Below are positions 1-7,474 of a stretch of DNA of 15,085 bases, piece by piece (the first letter of the stretch is position 1; each line of letters starts with the position of its first letter). The DNA lies in assembly GCA_023621975.1 (NCBI GenBank), contig JAMOAC010000175.1, positions 1 to 15,085 of the forward strand, read 5' to 3'. Position numbers and translations under genes: made by a program. The notes beneath the pieces are model-generated. The model did no database searches. It was given only the letters and a program-made list of their open reading frames with translations, and was not told the DNA's origin. This DNA comes from Bacillota bacterium (GTDB taxonomy: Bacteria; Bacillota_A; Clostridia; Acetivibrionales; DUMB01).

Positions 1-21
1 GTTGAGTTGTATTCCAAGTAA
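1..21 (+). CDS. rpsD: 30S ribosomal protein S4, last six codons (partial)
   Basis: The first 21 bases read Val-Glu-Leu-Tyr-Ser-Lys and a TAA stop. This matches the usual carboxy end of S4 in Firmicutes, which finishes in IVE(L/F)YS(K/R). S4 binds 16S rRNA early in 30S assembly and is encoded just upstream of rpoA in most Gram-positive alpha operons, which is the gene order seen here. Only the tail is in the window, so the call rests on six residues plus synteny. The rest of the gene lies to the left. Confidence 0.82.
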   Translation, partial: VELYSK

Positions 22-195
22 TATTTAGTAAAATGTATTTGTTGGGTCATAGGACAGCAACTGAGCATTTGAATTTAAAATTACGTGAATATTTGAGCCA
101 GGAGAAACACTATTTACAAAGCCAGATTTTGAGCTTAAACATCTTAATCAGTTGCCCTCAGAAAATTAAATTACGTGGTTAAAGGAGGGTTTTTA
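22..195 (+). promoter_or_regulatory. rpsD-rpoA intergenic region with long-range inverted repeat
   Basis: This 174-base gap is long for an alpha operon and holds no ORF worth calling. Two signals are visible. GCAACTGA at 57-64 is exactly complementary to TCAGTTGC at 148-155, so the enclosed 83 bases could be closed into a large stem-loop. AAATTACGTG occurs at 78-87 and again at 168-177, the second copy just before the rpoA ribosome binding site. S4 is a known translational autoregulator in other bacteria, so a structured RNA here is plausible. An 8-bp match across this distance could also be chance. No convincing -35/-10 pair was found. Confidence 0.3.
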
Positions 196-1143
196 TTGAT
201 TGAAATAGAGAAGCCAAGAATAGAATGTGTGGAAATGAGTCCGGATGATACGTACGGTAAATTTGTGGTAGAACCCCTTGAAAGGGGATATGGCATTACC
301 CTTGGAAATTCACTGAGGAGAATCCTTCTCTCCTCACTGCCGGGAGCTGCTGTGACCTCAATTAAAATAGACGGCGTGCTCCACGAATTTTCAACGATAC
401 CGGGTGTTGTAGAAGATGTAACGGAAATAATACTTAATATTAAAGGATTAGCTGCCAAACTTCACAGCGATGAACCAAAGGTCATTTACATTGATGCTGA
501 AGGTGAAGGTGAGGTTACAGCCGGTGATATCAAGGCTGATGCAGATGTTGAGATTTTGAATCCTGATCTGCACATTGCAACATTGAACGGTGACAGCAGA
601 TTTTACATGGAAATGGTTCTGAGCAGAGGCAGAGGATATGTACCGGCGGAGAAAAATAAAAAACCCGGGCAGCCTATTGGTATAATTCCCGTTGACTCAA
701 TATACACACCTGTTAAAAAAGTCAATTACCGTGTGGAAAATACACGTGTTGGACAAGATACCACGTGGGATAAGCTGATTTTGGAAGTATGGACCAACGG
801 TACCATCAAACCGGATGAAGCTATAAGCCTTGGAGCAAAGATTTTAAGCGAGCATTTGAGTCTGTTTATTGATTTGTCTGACAAGGCAAAGAATGCTGAG
901 ATCATGGTTGAAAAGGAAGAGACAAAGAAGGAAAAGGTTCTTGAAATGACAATTGAAGAACTTGACCTTTCCGTCAGATCGTATAATTGTCTTAAGAGAG
1001 CCGGAATTAACACTGTTGAGGACTTGATAAGCAGGACCCAGGAAGATATGATGAAAGTCAGATATCTTGGGAAGAAGTCTCTCGAAGAAGTCCTGTCAAA
1101 ACTGCATCAACTGGGATTGTCTCTTGCTCCAAGCGAGGATTAA
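196..1143 (+). CDS. rpoA: DNA-directed RNA polymerase subunit alpha
   Basis: Encodes a 315-residue alpha subunit, the dimer that nucleates assembly of RNA polymerase core. The amino-terminal assembly domain covers roughly residues 1-230, with the conserved [12 protein letters not shown] segment at 36-47. A linker rich in Lys and Glu (about 231-248) leads to the C-terminal domain (about 250-311). The residues that contact UP-element DNA in E. coli are all present: R261, N264, C265, K267, G292, K294, S295 and E298 (E. coli numbering minus four). I chose the TTG at 196 because AAAGGAGGG at 181-189 lies six bases upstream. The in-frame GTG at 175 would place that ribosome binding site inside the gene, and the protein from 196 begins MIEIEKPR as alpha subunits do. 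rplQ follows after 25 bases, so the two are cotranscribed. Confidence 0.97.
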   Translation: MIEIEKPRIECVEMSPDDTYGKFVVEPLERGYGITLGNSLRRILLSSLPGAAVTSIKIDGVLHEFSTIPGVVEDVTEIILNIKGLAAKLHSDEPKVIYIDAEGEGEVTAGDIKADADVEILNPDLHIATLNGDSRFYMEMVLSRGRGYVPAEKNKKPGQPIGIIPVDSIYTPVKKVNYRVENTRVGQDTTWDKLILEVWTNGTIKPDEAISLGAKILSEHLSLFIDLSDKAKNAEIMVEKEETKKEKVLEMTIEELDLSVRSYNCLKRAGINTVEDLISRTQEDMMKVRYLGKKSLEEVLSKLHQLGLSLAPSED

Positions 1144-1168
1144 ACTTTTGGGTAAAGGAGGTTTACAA

Positions 1169-1693
1169 ATGGCAGTACAAAGAAAGCTGGGTCGCAGAAC
1201 CGAGCATAGAAAAGCGATGCTTAGAAATCTTGTGACAGCACTTTTTGAACATGGCAGAATACAGACTACTGAGGCAAAAGCCAAGGAAGTTAAGAATATA
1301 GCAGAAAAGCTTATAACTTTAGCCGTCAGGGAAGCTGACAACTTTACATCAAAACAGGTAAAGGTTACTACTGCAAGGCTTGACAGCGGTGGCAGGAAAA
1401 TAACCAAGACAGTTACTTCAAAAAACGGTAATAAATACGAGGTAGTTGACAGGGAAACCAAGACCGAAATGGTAACTGTTGATAATCCATCCAGGCTGCA
1501 CGCAAGGAAGCAGATAATGAACTGGCTTTACAGGGCTAAGGATTCCAAAGGCAATAACCTGAACCTGGCAGATAAGCTTTTTGACGAAATCGCTCCGAGG
1601 TATAAGGACAGGAGCGGAGGATATACAAGAATTTATAAACTCGGCCCAAGAAGAGGAGATGCAGCCGAGATGGTTATACTTGAGCTCGTTTAA
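1169..1693 (+). CDS. rplQ: 50S ribosomal protein L17, enlarged form
   Basis: Encodes 174 residues of L17, a 50S protein near the exit tunnel. The start is ATG 1169, with AAAGGAGG at 1154-1161; the upstream in-frame extension overlaps rpoA and is not used. The amino-terminal part ([17 protein letters not shown], 5-21) and the carboxy-terminal part ([20 protein letters not shown], 145-164) are standard L17. Between LITLA (48-52) and LHARKQ (110-115) lies an extra segment of about 50 residues that is absent from the roughly 120-residue E. coli and B. subtilis proteins. It is rich in Lys, Thr and charged residues. Similar long L17 proteins are known in some clostridia, so this is probably a lineage trait. 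The reading frame is intact throughout. Confidence 0.96.
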   Translation: MAVQRKLGRRTEHRKAMLRNLVTALFEHGRIQTTEAKAKEVKNIAEKLITLAVREADNFTSKQVKVTTARLDSGGRKITKTVTSKNGNKYEVVDRETKTEMVTVDNPSRLHARKQIMNWLYRAKDSKGNNLNLADKLFDEIAPRYKDRSGGYTRIYKLGPRRGDAAEMVILELV

Positions 1694-1736
1694 TTCATCT
1701 GGTATTATGGCTCAAATGTGAATGAAATATTGAAAC

Positions 1737-1780
1737 ATTAGGGATTGGGTGAAATGTTTAATACCTTATCCCTAATTTTA
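1737..1780 (+). terminator. Hairpin between rplQ and ecfA1, probable intrinsic terminator or attenuator
   Basis: ATTAGGGAT at 1737-1745 pairs perfectly with ATCCCTAAT at 1768-1776. A T-T mismatch is followed by four further inner pairs (1747-1750 with 1763-1766). The stem is followed by TTTTAT. The T-tract is short and the stem AT-rich, so termination may be only partial. It would separate the ribosomal genes from the ECF transporter genes and lower their expression. No clear new promoter is visible between it and ecfA1, which favours partial readthrough. Confidence 0.6.
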
Positions 1781-1802
1781 TACCATAAGGAAATGAAATA
1801 AG

Positions 1803-2663
1803 ATGCGTGAAAGTATTGTCAAAGTAAACAACGTAAGCTATATATATAACTCCAACATCAGCCAAGAAAGAGAAGTTAAAGCGCTGTCAGGAATAAATGT
1901 GGAATTCAAAAAAGGAGAATTTATTGTTGTCATAGGCAGAAACGGATCAGGCAAATCTACCTTTGCAAGGCTGCTGAACGCATTGCTGCTGCCTGTTGAA
2001 GGAGTAGTGTATGTAAACGGCATTAATACCCAGGACGAAGAAAAAGTATGGGAAATCAGACGTTCGGTAGGGATGGTTTTTCAGAATCCTGACAACCAGA
2101 TAGTAGGCACAATTGTTGAGGAAGATGTGGCCTTTGGCCCTGAAAACCTTGGTGTACCTGCTGACGAAATCAAGGTGCGTGTAGCAGAAGCACTTGAGGC
2201 AGTGGGAATATCCGAGTACAGCAAGTATGCGCCTCATCTGTTGTCAGGCGGACAAAAGCAAAGGGTTGCCATAGCCGGTATATTGGCGATGAAACCTGAA
2301 TGTATCGTGCTTGATGAAGCGACATCCATGCTTGACCCCATTGGAAGGAAAGAAGTAATGCGCGTTCTGAAGAAGTTAAACAGGGAAGACGGGATTACGG
2401 TTATTCACATAACCCATCACATGGATGAAGCGAGTATTGCCGACAGGGTAATTGTGATAGATGAAGGCAAAATAGTGCTTGAGGGGGCTCCAAAAGAAGT
2501 TTTTGGCAATGCCGAGAAGATTAAATGCCTTGGGCTTGATGTACCTCAGGTTACGGAGCTGTTTAACGAACTGAAGAAGGAAGGTTTTCAGCTACCAGAC
2601 GGAGTGCTGTCCGTTGACGAGGCATTTGACATACTGGCTGATATTATTGTTAAGAAACAATAG
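1803..2663 (+). CDS. ecfA1: ECF transporter ATPase EcfA1 (CbiO-type)
   Basis: A 286-residue ABC ATPase of an energy-coupling factor transporter. It pairs with EcfA2 to power EcfT and interchangeable substrate-binding S proteins for vitamins or metals. Visible motifs are Walker [10 protein letters not shown] (45-53), Q-loop Q94 in FQNPDNQ, signature LSGGQ (147-151), Walker B CIVLDEA (167-173) with catalytic E172, and the H-loop histidine near 205. The segment [20 protein letters not shown] is typical of EcfA1 rather than of general importer ATPases. The ribosome binding site is weak (AAGGAAA around 1787). ecfA2 follows after 23 bases and ecfT after it, forming a tight operon. No S-component gene is nearby, as expected for a group II ECF module shared by several S proteins elsewhere in the genome. 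The transported substrate cannot be deduced. Confidence 0.95.
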   Translation: MRESIVKVNNVSYIYNSNISQEREVKALSGINVEFKKGEFIVVIGRNGSGKSTFARLLNALLLPVEGVVYVNGINTQDEEKVWEIRRSVGMVFQNPDNQIVGTIVEEDVAFGPENLGVPADEIKVRVAEALEAVGISEYSKYAPHLLSGGQKQRVAIAGILAMKPECIVLDEATSMLDPIGRKEVMRVLKKLNREDGITVIHITHHMDEASIADRVIVIDEGKIVLEGAPKEVFGNAEKIKCLGLDVPQVTELFNELKKEGFQLPDGVLSVDEAFDILADIIVKKQ

Positions 2664-2686
2664 GGTGTACTGTTTGGGAGGTTAAA

Positions 2687-3523
2687 ATGTCAATAGTTAT
2701 TGAAAACCTTATTCATGTATACATGAAGGGGAGCCCTTTTGAGAAAATCGCTTTGAGCGATATAAACCTGAAAATTGACGACGGAGAGTTTGTCGCAATA
2801 ATCGGGCCTACCGGCTCAGGCAAGTCCACCCTTGTTCAGCATTTAAACGGTTTGCTCAAGCCAACGCAGGGTAAAGTCGTTGTTAACGGCATAGAGGTAT
2901 CAGGCAGCAACCTGAAGGAGCTGCGCAGGCAGGTGGGAATTGTTTTTCAATATCCGGAATATCAGCTGTTTGAGGAAACGGTATATAAGGATATTGCTTT
3001 CGGGCTGCACAAGCAGGGAGTGGACTATGCAGAGATAGACAAAAGAATAAGAAAAATAATCAAAATGATAGGCCTTAAAGAGGATGTGCTGGAAAAATCG
3101 CCTTTTGAACTGTCCGGAGGGCAAAAACGCAGAGTTGCAATAGCCGGGGTTCTCGTAATGAACCCTAAGATACTGGTAATGGATGAGCCTACCGCCGGAT
3201 TGGATCCAAAGGGCAGGGACGAGATCTTTAATTTCATCCTGCAGCTTCATAGAGAGATGGGTCTGACAATTATTCTGGTATCCCACAGCATGGAGGACGT
3301 TGCCAGGATTGCTAAAAGGGTTGTTGTAATGAATAAGGGAAGAATAGTTATGGACGGGTATGCAGGCGAAGTGTTCAGCAAAGTGGAACAGCTTGAAAGT
3401 ATTGGGCTTTCGGCACCCCAGATATCATACCTGATGCGAAAGCTGAAGAAAATTATACCTGATATTAATGAAAATATATTCACGGTTAGTGAAGCAAAGA
3501 AAGAAATCATGAAATATCTCTAG
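2687..3523 (+). CDS. ecfA2: ECF transporter ATPase EcfA2 (CbiO-type)
   Basis: A 278-residue partner ATPase of EcfA1. Motifs are Walker A GPTGSGKST (40-48), Q-loop Q88 in FQYPEYQLFEETV (a hallmark of EcfA2), signature LSGGQ (142-146), Walker B ILVMDEP (162-168) with catalytic E167, a D-loop GLDP, and H-loop H200. It starts at ATG 2687 behind GGGAGG (2676-2681). The two ATPases form a heterodimer on the cytoplasmic face that grips the coupling helices of EcfT. ecfT starts 14 bases after the stop codon, and its ribosome binding site overlaps that stop, so translation is probably coupled. Confidence 0.95.
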   Translation: MSIVIENLIHVYMKGSPFEKIALSDINLKIDDGEFVAIIGPTGSGKSTLVQHLNGLLKPTQGKVVVNGIEVSGSNLKELRRQVGIVFQYPEYQLFEETVYKDIAFGLHKQGVDYAEIDKRIRKIIKMIGLKEDVLEKSPFELSGGQKRRVAIAGVLVMNPKILVMDEPTAGLDPKGRDEIFNFILQLHREMGLTIILVSHSMEDVARIAKRVVVMNKGRIVMDGYAGEVFSKVEQLESIGLSAPQISYLMRKLKKIIPDINENIFTVSEAKKEIMKYL

Positions 3524-3537
3524 GAGACAGACAGAAA

Positions 3538-4341
3538 ATGTTGAAGGATATTACGCTAGGACAGTATTTTCCCGGTGAATCCGTTATTCATAAAGCTGAT
3601 CCCAGGATCAAGATAATTTTGACATTTGTATTGATGATAACAACATTTATTATAGATACGTATGCGGGCTTTCTTATTATGGCTTTATTTACGGCCATAA
3701 TTGTTATTGTTTCGGATGTGCCTTTCAGATATACCATAAAAGGCCTCAAACCGGTACTGTTTATAGCGGTTTTCGCGGCAATAATAAATATATTCTTTAT
3801 AAGGGAAGGAACCCCGTTATTTGATTACGGGTTTATTCATATAACTTACGAGGGTGTGGACAGGACGGTAAAAACAACAATAAGGCTTACACTGCTTATA
3901 ATTACTGCGTCAATGCTCACTCTCACTACAACGCCGATTTTGCTTACAGACGGAATTGAAAAGCTGATGAAACCTTTAAGCGTGGTCGGAGTACCGGCCC
4001 ATGAAATAGCAATGATGATGACAATTGCCCTCAGGTTTATTCCCACGCTCCTGGAGGAAACAGACAAGATAATGAAAGCCCAGGCGGCAAGGGGCGCTGA
4101 TTTTGATACCGGCAACATTATACAGAGGGCAAAGAGTTTCATACCAGTGCTGGTACCTCTTTTTGTAAGTGCATTCAGAAGGGCTGACGAACTGGCGACG
4201 GCAATGGAAGCAAGGTGCTACAGGGGTGGGGAAGGCAGAACGCGCATGAGGCAGTTGAAGCTTTCCACCCTGGATTTGTACCTTTGCCTTGCTGTTGCAT
4301 TCCTGATAGGTTTCATCATATACCTGCAATACTTTATATAA
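3538..4341 (+). CDS. ecfT: ECF transporter transmembrane protein EcfT
   Basis: A 267-residue membrane protein that links the EcfA ATPases to the S component. Hydrophobic segments lie near residues 26-60, 71-89, 115-136 and 244-266. The two coupling-helix motifs that define the family are present: AARG at 183-186 and EARCYRG at 224-230, with the conserved stretch RAKSFIPVLVPLFVSAFRRA between them. The ATG at 3538 is preceded by AGGAGA at 3522-3527, overlapping the ecfA2 stop. A terminator follows about 50 bases downstream, closing the ECF operon. In many Firmicutes truA comes next; here a ROK kinase gene intervenes. Confidence 0.95.
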   Translation: MLKDITLGQYFPGESVIHKADPRIKIILTFVLMITTFIIDTYAGFLIMALFTAIIVIVSDVPFRYTIKGLKPVLFIAVFAAIINIFFIREGTPLFDYGFIHITYEGVDRTVKTTIRLTLLIITASMLTLTTTPILLTDGIEKLMKPLSVVGVPAHEIAMMMTIALRFIPTLLEETDKIMKAQAARGADFDTGNIIQRAKSFIPVLVPLFVSAFRRADELATAMEARCYRGGEGRTRMRQLKLSTLDLYLCLAVAFLIGFIIYLQYFI

Positions 4342-4390
4342 TTTTAATTTGTTGATTTGTGGTAAAAAATATAGTATTTTAAAATAAAAC

Positions 4391-4425
4391 AGGATACCCG
4401 TAGTGGATATGAGTATCCTTTTTAT
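4391..4425 (+). terminator. Intrinsic terminator after ecfT
   Basis: AGGATAC at 4391-4397 is complementary to GTATCCT at 4413-4419, with a 15-base loop and then TTTTTATT. It lies about 50 bases past ecfT and 64 before the ROK kinase start. This suggests the ECF genes and the kinase are separate transcription units. I see no strong -35/-10 pair between it and the kinase. Confidence 0.78.
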
Positions 4426-4488
4426 TATACAAGGAATATGCTGAAAATTTTTGAATAATTAAATCTTGTGATTGGTGGGGGTAAGTTT

Positions 4489-5436
4489 ATGTATTATGTA
4501 GGTATTGACCTTGGTGGAACAAATATTGCCATAGGCCTTGTAGATGAAGAAGGCCGCATTATTCACAAAGACAGTGTCAAAACAGGCAAGGACAGGTCAT
4601 ATAAAGAAATTATAAAGGATATGGCCATGCTTACGCTCAAAGTGATAAAAGATGCAGGAAAGGATATAAAAGATGTAAAGAGCGTGGGAATAGGCAGTCC
4701 CGGTACGCCTGACAATGAGAAGGGCATACTTGTTTATGCAAACAATCTTCCTGACTTTGTAAATGTACCGTTGAGAGCTGAAATGCAAAAGTATATGGAC
4801 CTTCCCATAATTCTTGATAACGATGCAAATTGCGCTGCACTGGCTGAGAGTGTGGCTGGTGCGGCAAAAGGCACAAGCAGTTCAGTTACCATAACACTTG
4901 GAACCGGAGTGGGAAGCGGCGCTATACTGAACGGGAAAATTTACGGTGGCTTTAATTATTCCGCTCCTGAGATGGGACATATGGTGATTGAGCTGGACGG
5001 AGAACAGTGTACATGCGGAAGGAAAGGCTGCTGGGAAGCCTATGCATCTGCAACCGCTCTTATTGAGCAGACGAAGAGAGCGGCACTGAAAAATCCACAA
5101 TCATTAATTAACAAGCTTGTAAACAACGATTTGTCCCGAATTGACGCAAAAACGGCTTTTGACGCCGCAAAACAGGGCGACAAAACAGGCCTGGAAGTAG
5201 TTGATAAATACATATACTATCTCGCCGAGGGGATTATAAATGTGATAAATATTTTTGCCCCTGAAGTACTGGCAATAGGCGGAGGAATCAGCAAAGAAGG
5301 CGAATACCTGCTTAAACCTCTCAGGGAAAGGGTATACAAGTATGTGTACTTCAAGGAAGAACCTCAAACCAGGATAGTAACGGCACAGATGGGCAATGAT
5401 GCAGGTATTGTCGGGGCAGCAATGCTGGGAAAATAG
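4489..5436 (+). CDS. glcK: ROK-family glucokinase
   Basis: A 315-residue ROK sugar kinase, most likely an ATP-dependent glucokinase making glucose 6-phosphate in the cytoplasm. Seen in the sequence: phosphate-binding DLGGTN at 7-12, catalytic Asp D112 in LDNDAN, the loop LGTGVGSG (137-144), sugar-contact EMGH at 161-164, the zinc motif CTCGRKGCWE with C174, C176 and C181, and the adenosine-site GGG at 264-266. There is no amino-terminal helix-turn-helix, so this is an enzyme and not a ROK repressor such as Mlc or XylR. ATG 4489 sits seven bases after GGTGGGGG (4474-4481); the GTG at 4468 would overrun that site. It has its own upstream terminator and runs into truA with an 18-base gap. Another hexose or hexosamine substrate cannot be excluded. 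Confidence 0.9.
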   Translation: MYYVGIDLGGTNIAIGLVDEEGRIIHKDSVKTGKDRSYKEIIKDMAMLTLKVIKDAGKDIKDVKSVGIGSPGTPDNEKGILVYANNLPDFVNVPLRAEMQKYMDLPIILDNDANCAALAESVAGAAKGTSSSVTITLGTGVGSGAILNGKIYGGFNYSAPEMGHMVIELDGEQCTCGRKGCWEAYASATALIEQTKRAALKNPQSLINKLVNNDLSRIDAKTAFDAAKQGDKTGLEVVDKYIYYLAEGIINVINIFAPEVLAIGGGISKEGEYLLKPLRERVYKYVYFKEEPQTRIVTAQMGNDAGIVGAAMLGK

Positions 5437-5454
5437 CTGATACAGGTGGTGCAT

Positions 5455-6243
5455 TTGCGTAATATAAAGCTGGTAATAGAGTACGACGGCACATCTTACC
5501 ACGGCTGGCAAAGCCAGAATAATGCCCTTGCAGTGCAGGATGTAATAGAAAAGGCCATAATGACGCTTACGGGAGAAAAATGCAAGCTTATTGGTTCCGG
5601 CAGGACCGATGCGGGTGTGCATGCCATCGGACAGGTGGCCAATTTCATTACAAATTCAAAAATACCGCCGGAAAAATTCTCATATGCTTTAAACAACATT
5701 TTGCCTGACGATATTGTCATAAAAAGTTCTGAACAAGTTCCTGGGAGCTTTCATGCAAGGTACAGTGCCATAGGAAAGAAATACAGGTATGTCATTTACA
5801 ATTCAAGACAGCGCTCTGCGCTGCTCAGAAACAGAGCCTATTTTGTACCCTATGATCTTGATATTCCTTCCATGGAGAAAGCCATGAAGTATTTCGTCGG
5901 AACCCATGATTTTGCTGCCTTTAAAGCGGCAGATAGCACTGAAAAGTCAAGCATCAGAACAATAACCGACACTTGGCTGAAAAAAGAAGGTGAAATTGTT
6001 ACTTTTGAAATAGCAGGCGACGGTTTTCTCTACAATATGGTAAGGATTATTGCCGGTACCCTCGTGGAAGTGGGTATGGGCAAAATAGCCGCTGATGACA
6101 TTCCGCATATAATAGAAAGCCGTGACAGAAGAAAAGCGGGAAGGACAGCACCTCCCCACGGGCTTTACCTTGTGGAAGTATACTATCCGGAACAAAAAAA
6201 TGAAATGACGGACGATTATACAAGAGATTTCAGGATAATATAA
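5455..6243 (+). CDS. truA: tRNA pseudouridine(38-40) synthase TruA
   Basis: A 262-residue enzyme that isomerises uridines 38-40 in the anticodon stem of many tRNAs. The family signature GSGRTDAGVHA places the catalytic Asp at D52. Other conserved blocks are IEYDGTSYHGWQ near the start, SFHARYSA and KKYRY mid-protein, and GDGFLYNMVRIIAGTL towards the end. I chose the TTG at 5455 because AGGTGG (5444-5449) lies five bases upstream and the protein then begins MRNIKLVIEYDG. The GTG codons at 5446 and 5449 overlap the ribosome binding site. It follows the kinase by 18 bases and is probably cotranscribed with it; rplM has its own promoter. Confidence 0.95.
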   Translation: MRNIKLVIEYDGTSYHGWQSQNNALAVQDVIEKAIMTLTGEKCKLIGSGRTDAGVHAIGQVANFITNSKIPPEKFSYALNNILPDDIVIKSSEQVPGSFHARYSAIGKKYRYVIYNSRQRSALLRNRAYFVPYDLDIPSMEKAMKYFVGTHDFAAFKAADSTEKSSIRTITDTWLKKEGEIVTFEIAGDGFLYNMVRIIAGTLVEVGMGKIAADDIPHIIESRDRRKAGRTAPPHGLYLVEVYYPEQKNEMTDDYTRDFRII

Positions 6244-6293
6244 GTAAAAAAAAGAGAAATATAGAGGTAAATTAAAATTACAGCAAAATGTAC

Positions 6294-6323
6294 TTGACAT
6301 ATGGCACGTATCTATATTAGAAT
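6294..6323 (+). promoter_or_regulatory. Promoter of rplM-rpsI
   Basis: A perfect -35 TTGACA at 6294-6299 and a near-consensus -10 TAGAAT at 6318-6323 are separated by 18 bases. They lie 51 bases after truA and would give a leader of about 130 bases before rplM. The match is strong for a housekeeping sigma factor and explains independent expression of the L13-S9 pair. Confidence 0.8.
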
Positions 6324-6363
6324 AGTTAAGTGCCAATTTTGAAAAAACATTTGCAATTTGGCC

Positions 6364-6409
6364 AATTTGAATACATTGCGCAGTTAAAATATATAAAATG
6401 TATCAAATT
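6364..6409 (+). promoter_or_regulatory. Stem-loop in the rplM leader
   Basis: AATTTG plus ATACATT (6364-6369 and 6371-6377) pairs with AATGTAT plus CAAATT (6397-6403 and 6404-6409). This gives 13 base pairs with only A6370 bulged and a 19-base loop. A second AATTTG at 6355-6360 could compete for the same CAAATT. The position in the 5' leader of rplM suggests autoregulation by L13, since L13 leaders are known in Bacillus, but I cannot match this to a known RNA family by eye. There is no T-tract after the stem, so it is not a terminator. Confidence 0.45.
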
Positions 6410-6461
6410 AATCACAAATATTGATAAATGCACAATCGGAATTAAGGAGGTTAGCTGTTAC

Positions 6462-6896
6462 ATGAAAACTTTCATGGCAAAAGCCAACGAAGTTAAAAGG
6501 AAATGGTACGTAGTTGATGCAGAAGGAAAGCGCTTGGGAAGGCTTGCAAGTGAAGTTGCCAAGATTTTAAGGGGAAAGCATAAACCCGAATATACTCCCT
6601 ATGTTGACGTGGGTGATTATGTAATAGTGCTTAATGCTGACAAGGTAGTACTTACCGGTAAAAAATTGGAACAGAAATATTACAGGTATCACACCGGTTG
6701 GCCGGGAGGACTGAAAGAAATAAAGTACAGGCACTTATTGGAAAAGAACCCTGTGAAAGCGGTTGAACTTGCCATAAAGGGAATGCTCCCGAAAAACAGC
6801 CTTGGAAGAGCAATGTTCAGGAAGCTGAAGGTTTATAAGGGTGACAAGCACAATCATGAGGCTCAGAAGCCTGAAAAACTGGAACTGGATATCTAA
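6462..6896 (+). CDS. rplM: 50S ribosomal protein L13
   Basis: Encodes 144 residues, the normal length for L13, an early-assembly 50S protein that binds 23S rRNA. Typical segments are [17 protein letters not shown] at the start, the central [10 protein letters not shown], and the family signature running through [20 protein letters not shown]. The ATG at 6462 follows AAGGAGG (6444-6450) at 11 bases, slightly long. A second ATG at 6474 is the alternative, but the MKTFMAK beginning is usual for Firmicute L13. The in-frame codons upstream to 6330 belong to the leader RNA. rpsI follows 25 bases later in the standard L13-S9 pair. Confidence 0.97.
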   Translation: MKTFMAKANEVKRKWYVVDAEGKRLGRLASEVAKILRGKHKPEYTPYVDVGDYVIVLNADKVVLTGKKLEQKYYRYHTGWPGGLKEIKYRHLLEKNPVKAVELAIKGMLPKNSLGRAMFRKLKVYKGDKHNHEAQKPEKLELDI

Positions 6897-6921
6897 TTAC
6901 GAGGGGAGGATCGGTTGAAAC

Positions 6922-7314
6922 ATGGCAAAGGTTCAGTATTATGGAACTGGAAGAAGAAAAAAATCAGTTGCAAGAGTAAGACTTGTTCCCGGCGACGGAA
7001 AAATTATCATAAATGATAGAACTCTTGATGATTATTTTGGCCTGGAAACTTTGAAAGTAATAGTCAGGCAGCCGTTGGTGCTTACCGGTACTGAAGGCAA
7101 GTTTGACGTACTGTGCAATGTTGCGGGCGGAGGTTTTACCGGCCAGGCAGGAGCTATAAGACACGGTATTTCAAGGGCTCTCGTAAAGGCAGATGAAGAA
7201 TTGAGGCCCATACTGAAAAAGGCAGGATTCCTGACAAGAGACCCGAGAATGAAGGAAAGAAAGAAATACGGTCTCAAGAAAGCAAGAAGAGCACCTCAGT
7301 TCTCTAAGAGATAA
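6922..7314 (+). CDS. rpsI: 30S ribosomal protein S9
   Basis: Encodes 130 residues, full length for S9. The protein starts [20 protein letters not shown] and has the family block [19 protein letters not shown]. It ends in the invariant SKR tail, whose last residues reach the P-site tRNA anticodon stem. The ATG at 6922 is preceded by GGGGAGGA (6903-6910) with 11 bases between, the same long spacing as rplM. A strong terminator follows 60 bases after the stop, ending the conserved ribosomal cluster. Confidence 0.97.
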   Translation: MAKVQYYGTGRRKKSVARVRLVPGDGKIIINDRTLDDYFGLETLKVIVRQPLVLTGTEGKFDVLCNVAGGGFTGQAGAIRHGISRALVKADEELRPILKKAGFLTRDPRMKERKKYGLKKARRAPQFSKR

Positions 7315-7334
7315 TTGGTGTTTATTTACAGTCG

Positions 7335-7348
7335 AGTTTGTACAAACT
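7335..7348. repeat. 14-bp perfect palindrome downstream of rpsI
   Basis: AGTTTGTACAAACT reads identically on both strands and lies 20 bases past the rpsI stop, before the terminator. As RNA it could form only a five-pair hairpin with a four-base loop; as DNA it looks like a dimeric protein site. No promoter is beside it, so its role is unknown and chance is possible. Confidence 0.35.
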
Positions 7349-7374
7349 TACAAAGATTGTTTTCAAGGTTATAG

Positions 7375-7416
7375 AACCGTCATTGGTTTAATTACCTCTG
7401 GCGGTTTTTTATTTTT
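7375..7416 (+). terminator. Intrinsic terminator of the rplM-rpsI operon
   Basis: AACCGTCA at 7375-7382 pairs with TGGCGGTT at 7399-7406 (one T-G wobble), with a 16-base loop. The stem is followed by a T-rich run TTTTTTATTTTT to 7416. The insertion sequence begins at the very next base, so the element landed in the T-tract without removing the terminator. Confidence 0.85.
7409..7416. repeat. Left copy of probable 8-bp target duplication
   Basis: TTATTTTT directly abuts the left end of the insertion sequence, and TTTTTTTT at 8913-8920 abuts its right end. Seven of eight bases agree, and eight is the usual duplication length for ISL3 elements. Because both are T-rich, the match is weaker evidence than it would be in mixed sequence. 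Confidence 0.5.
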
Positions 7417-7441
7417 GGCTCTATGTCAATAGTTGGGGTGG
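7417..7441 (+). repeat. Left terminal inverted repeat of the ISL3 element
   Basis: Twenty-five bases starting GGCTCTATG and ending GTTGGGGTGG. About 20 positions match the reverse complement of the right end once a one-base gap is allowed. The inner 10 bases GTTGGGGTGG are identical. Confidence 0.82.
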
Positions 7442-7474
7442 AGTCTCTAGTAGAATAAAATACCGCTATATTTT

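Noticed and set aside
175..195. Upstream in-frame GTG start for rpoA
   Set aside because: It would place the AAAGGAGGG ribosome binding site inside the coding region and add seven residues not found at the start of alpha subunits.
1803..4341. Cobalt-specific transporter call for the CbiO-like genes
   Set aside because: No CbiM, CbiN or other S component is adjacent, and the position after rplQ is that of the general group II ECF module, so no substrate is assigned.
5104..5622. 172-codon open frame on the minus strand across the kinase and truA
   Set aside because: It overlaps two well-supported genes, has no ribosome binding site or recognisable domain, and its composition is that expected of an antisense shadow.
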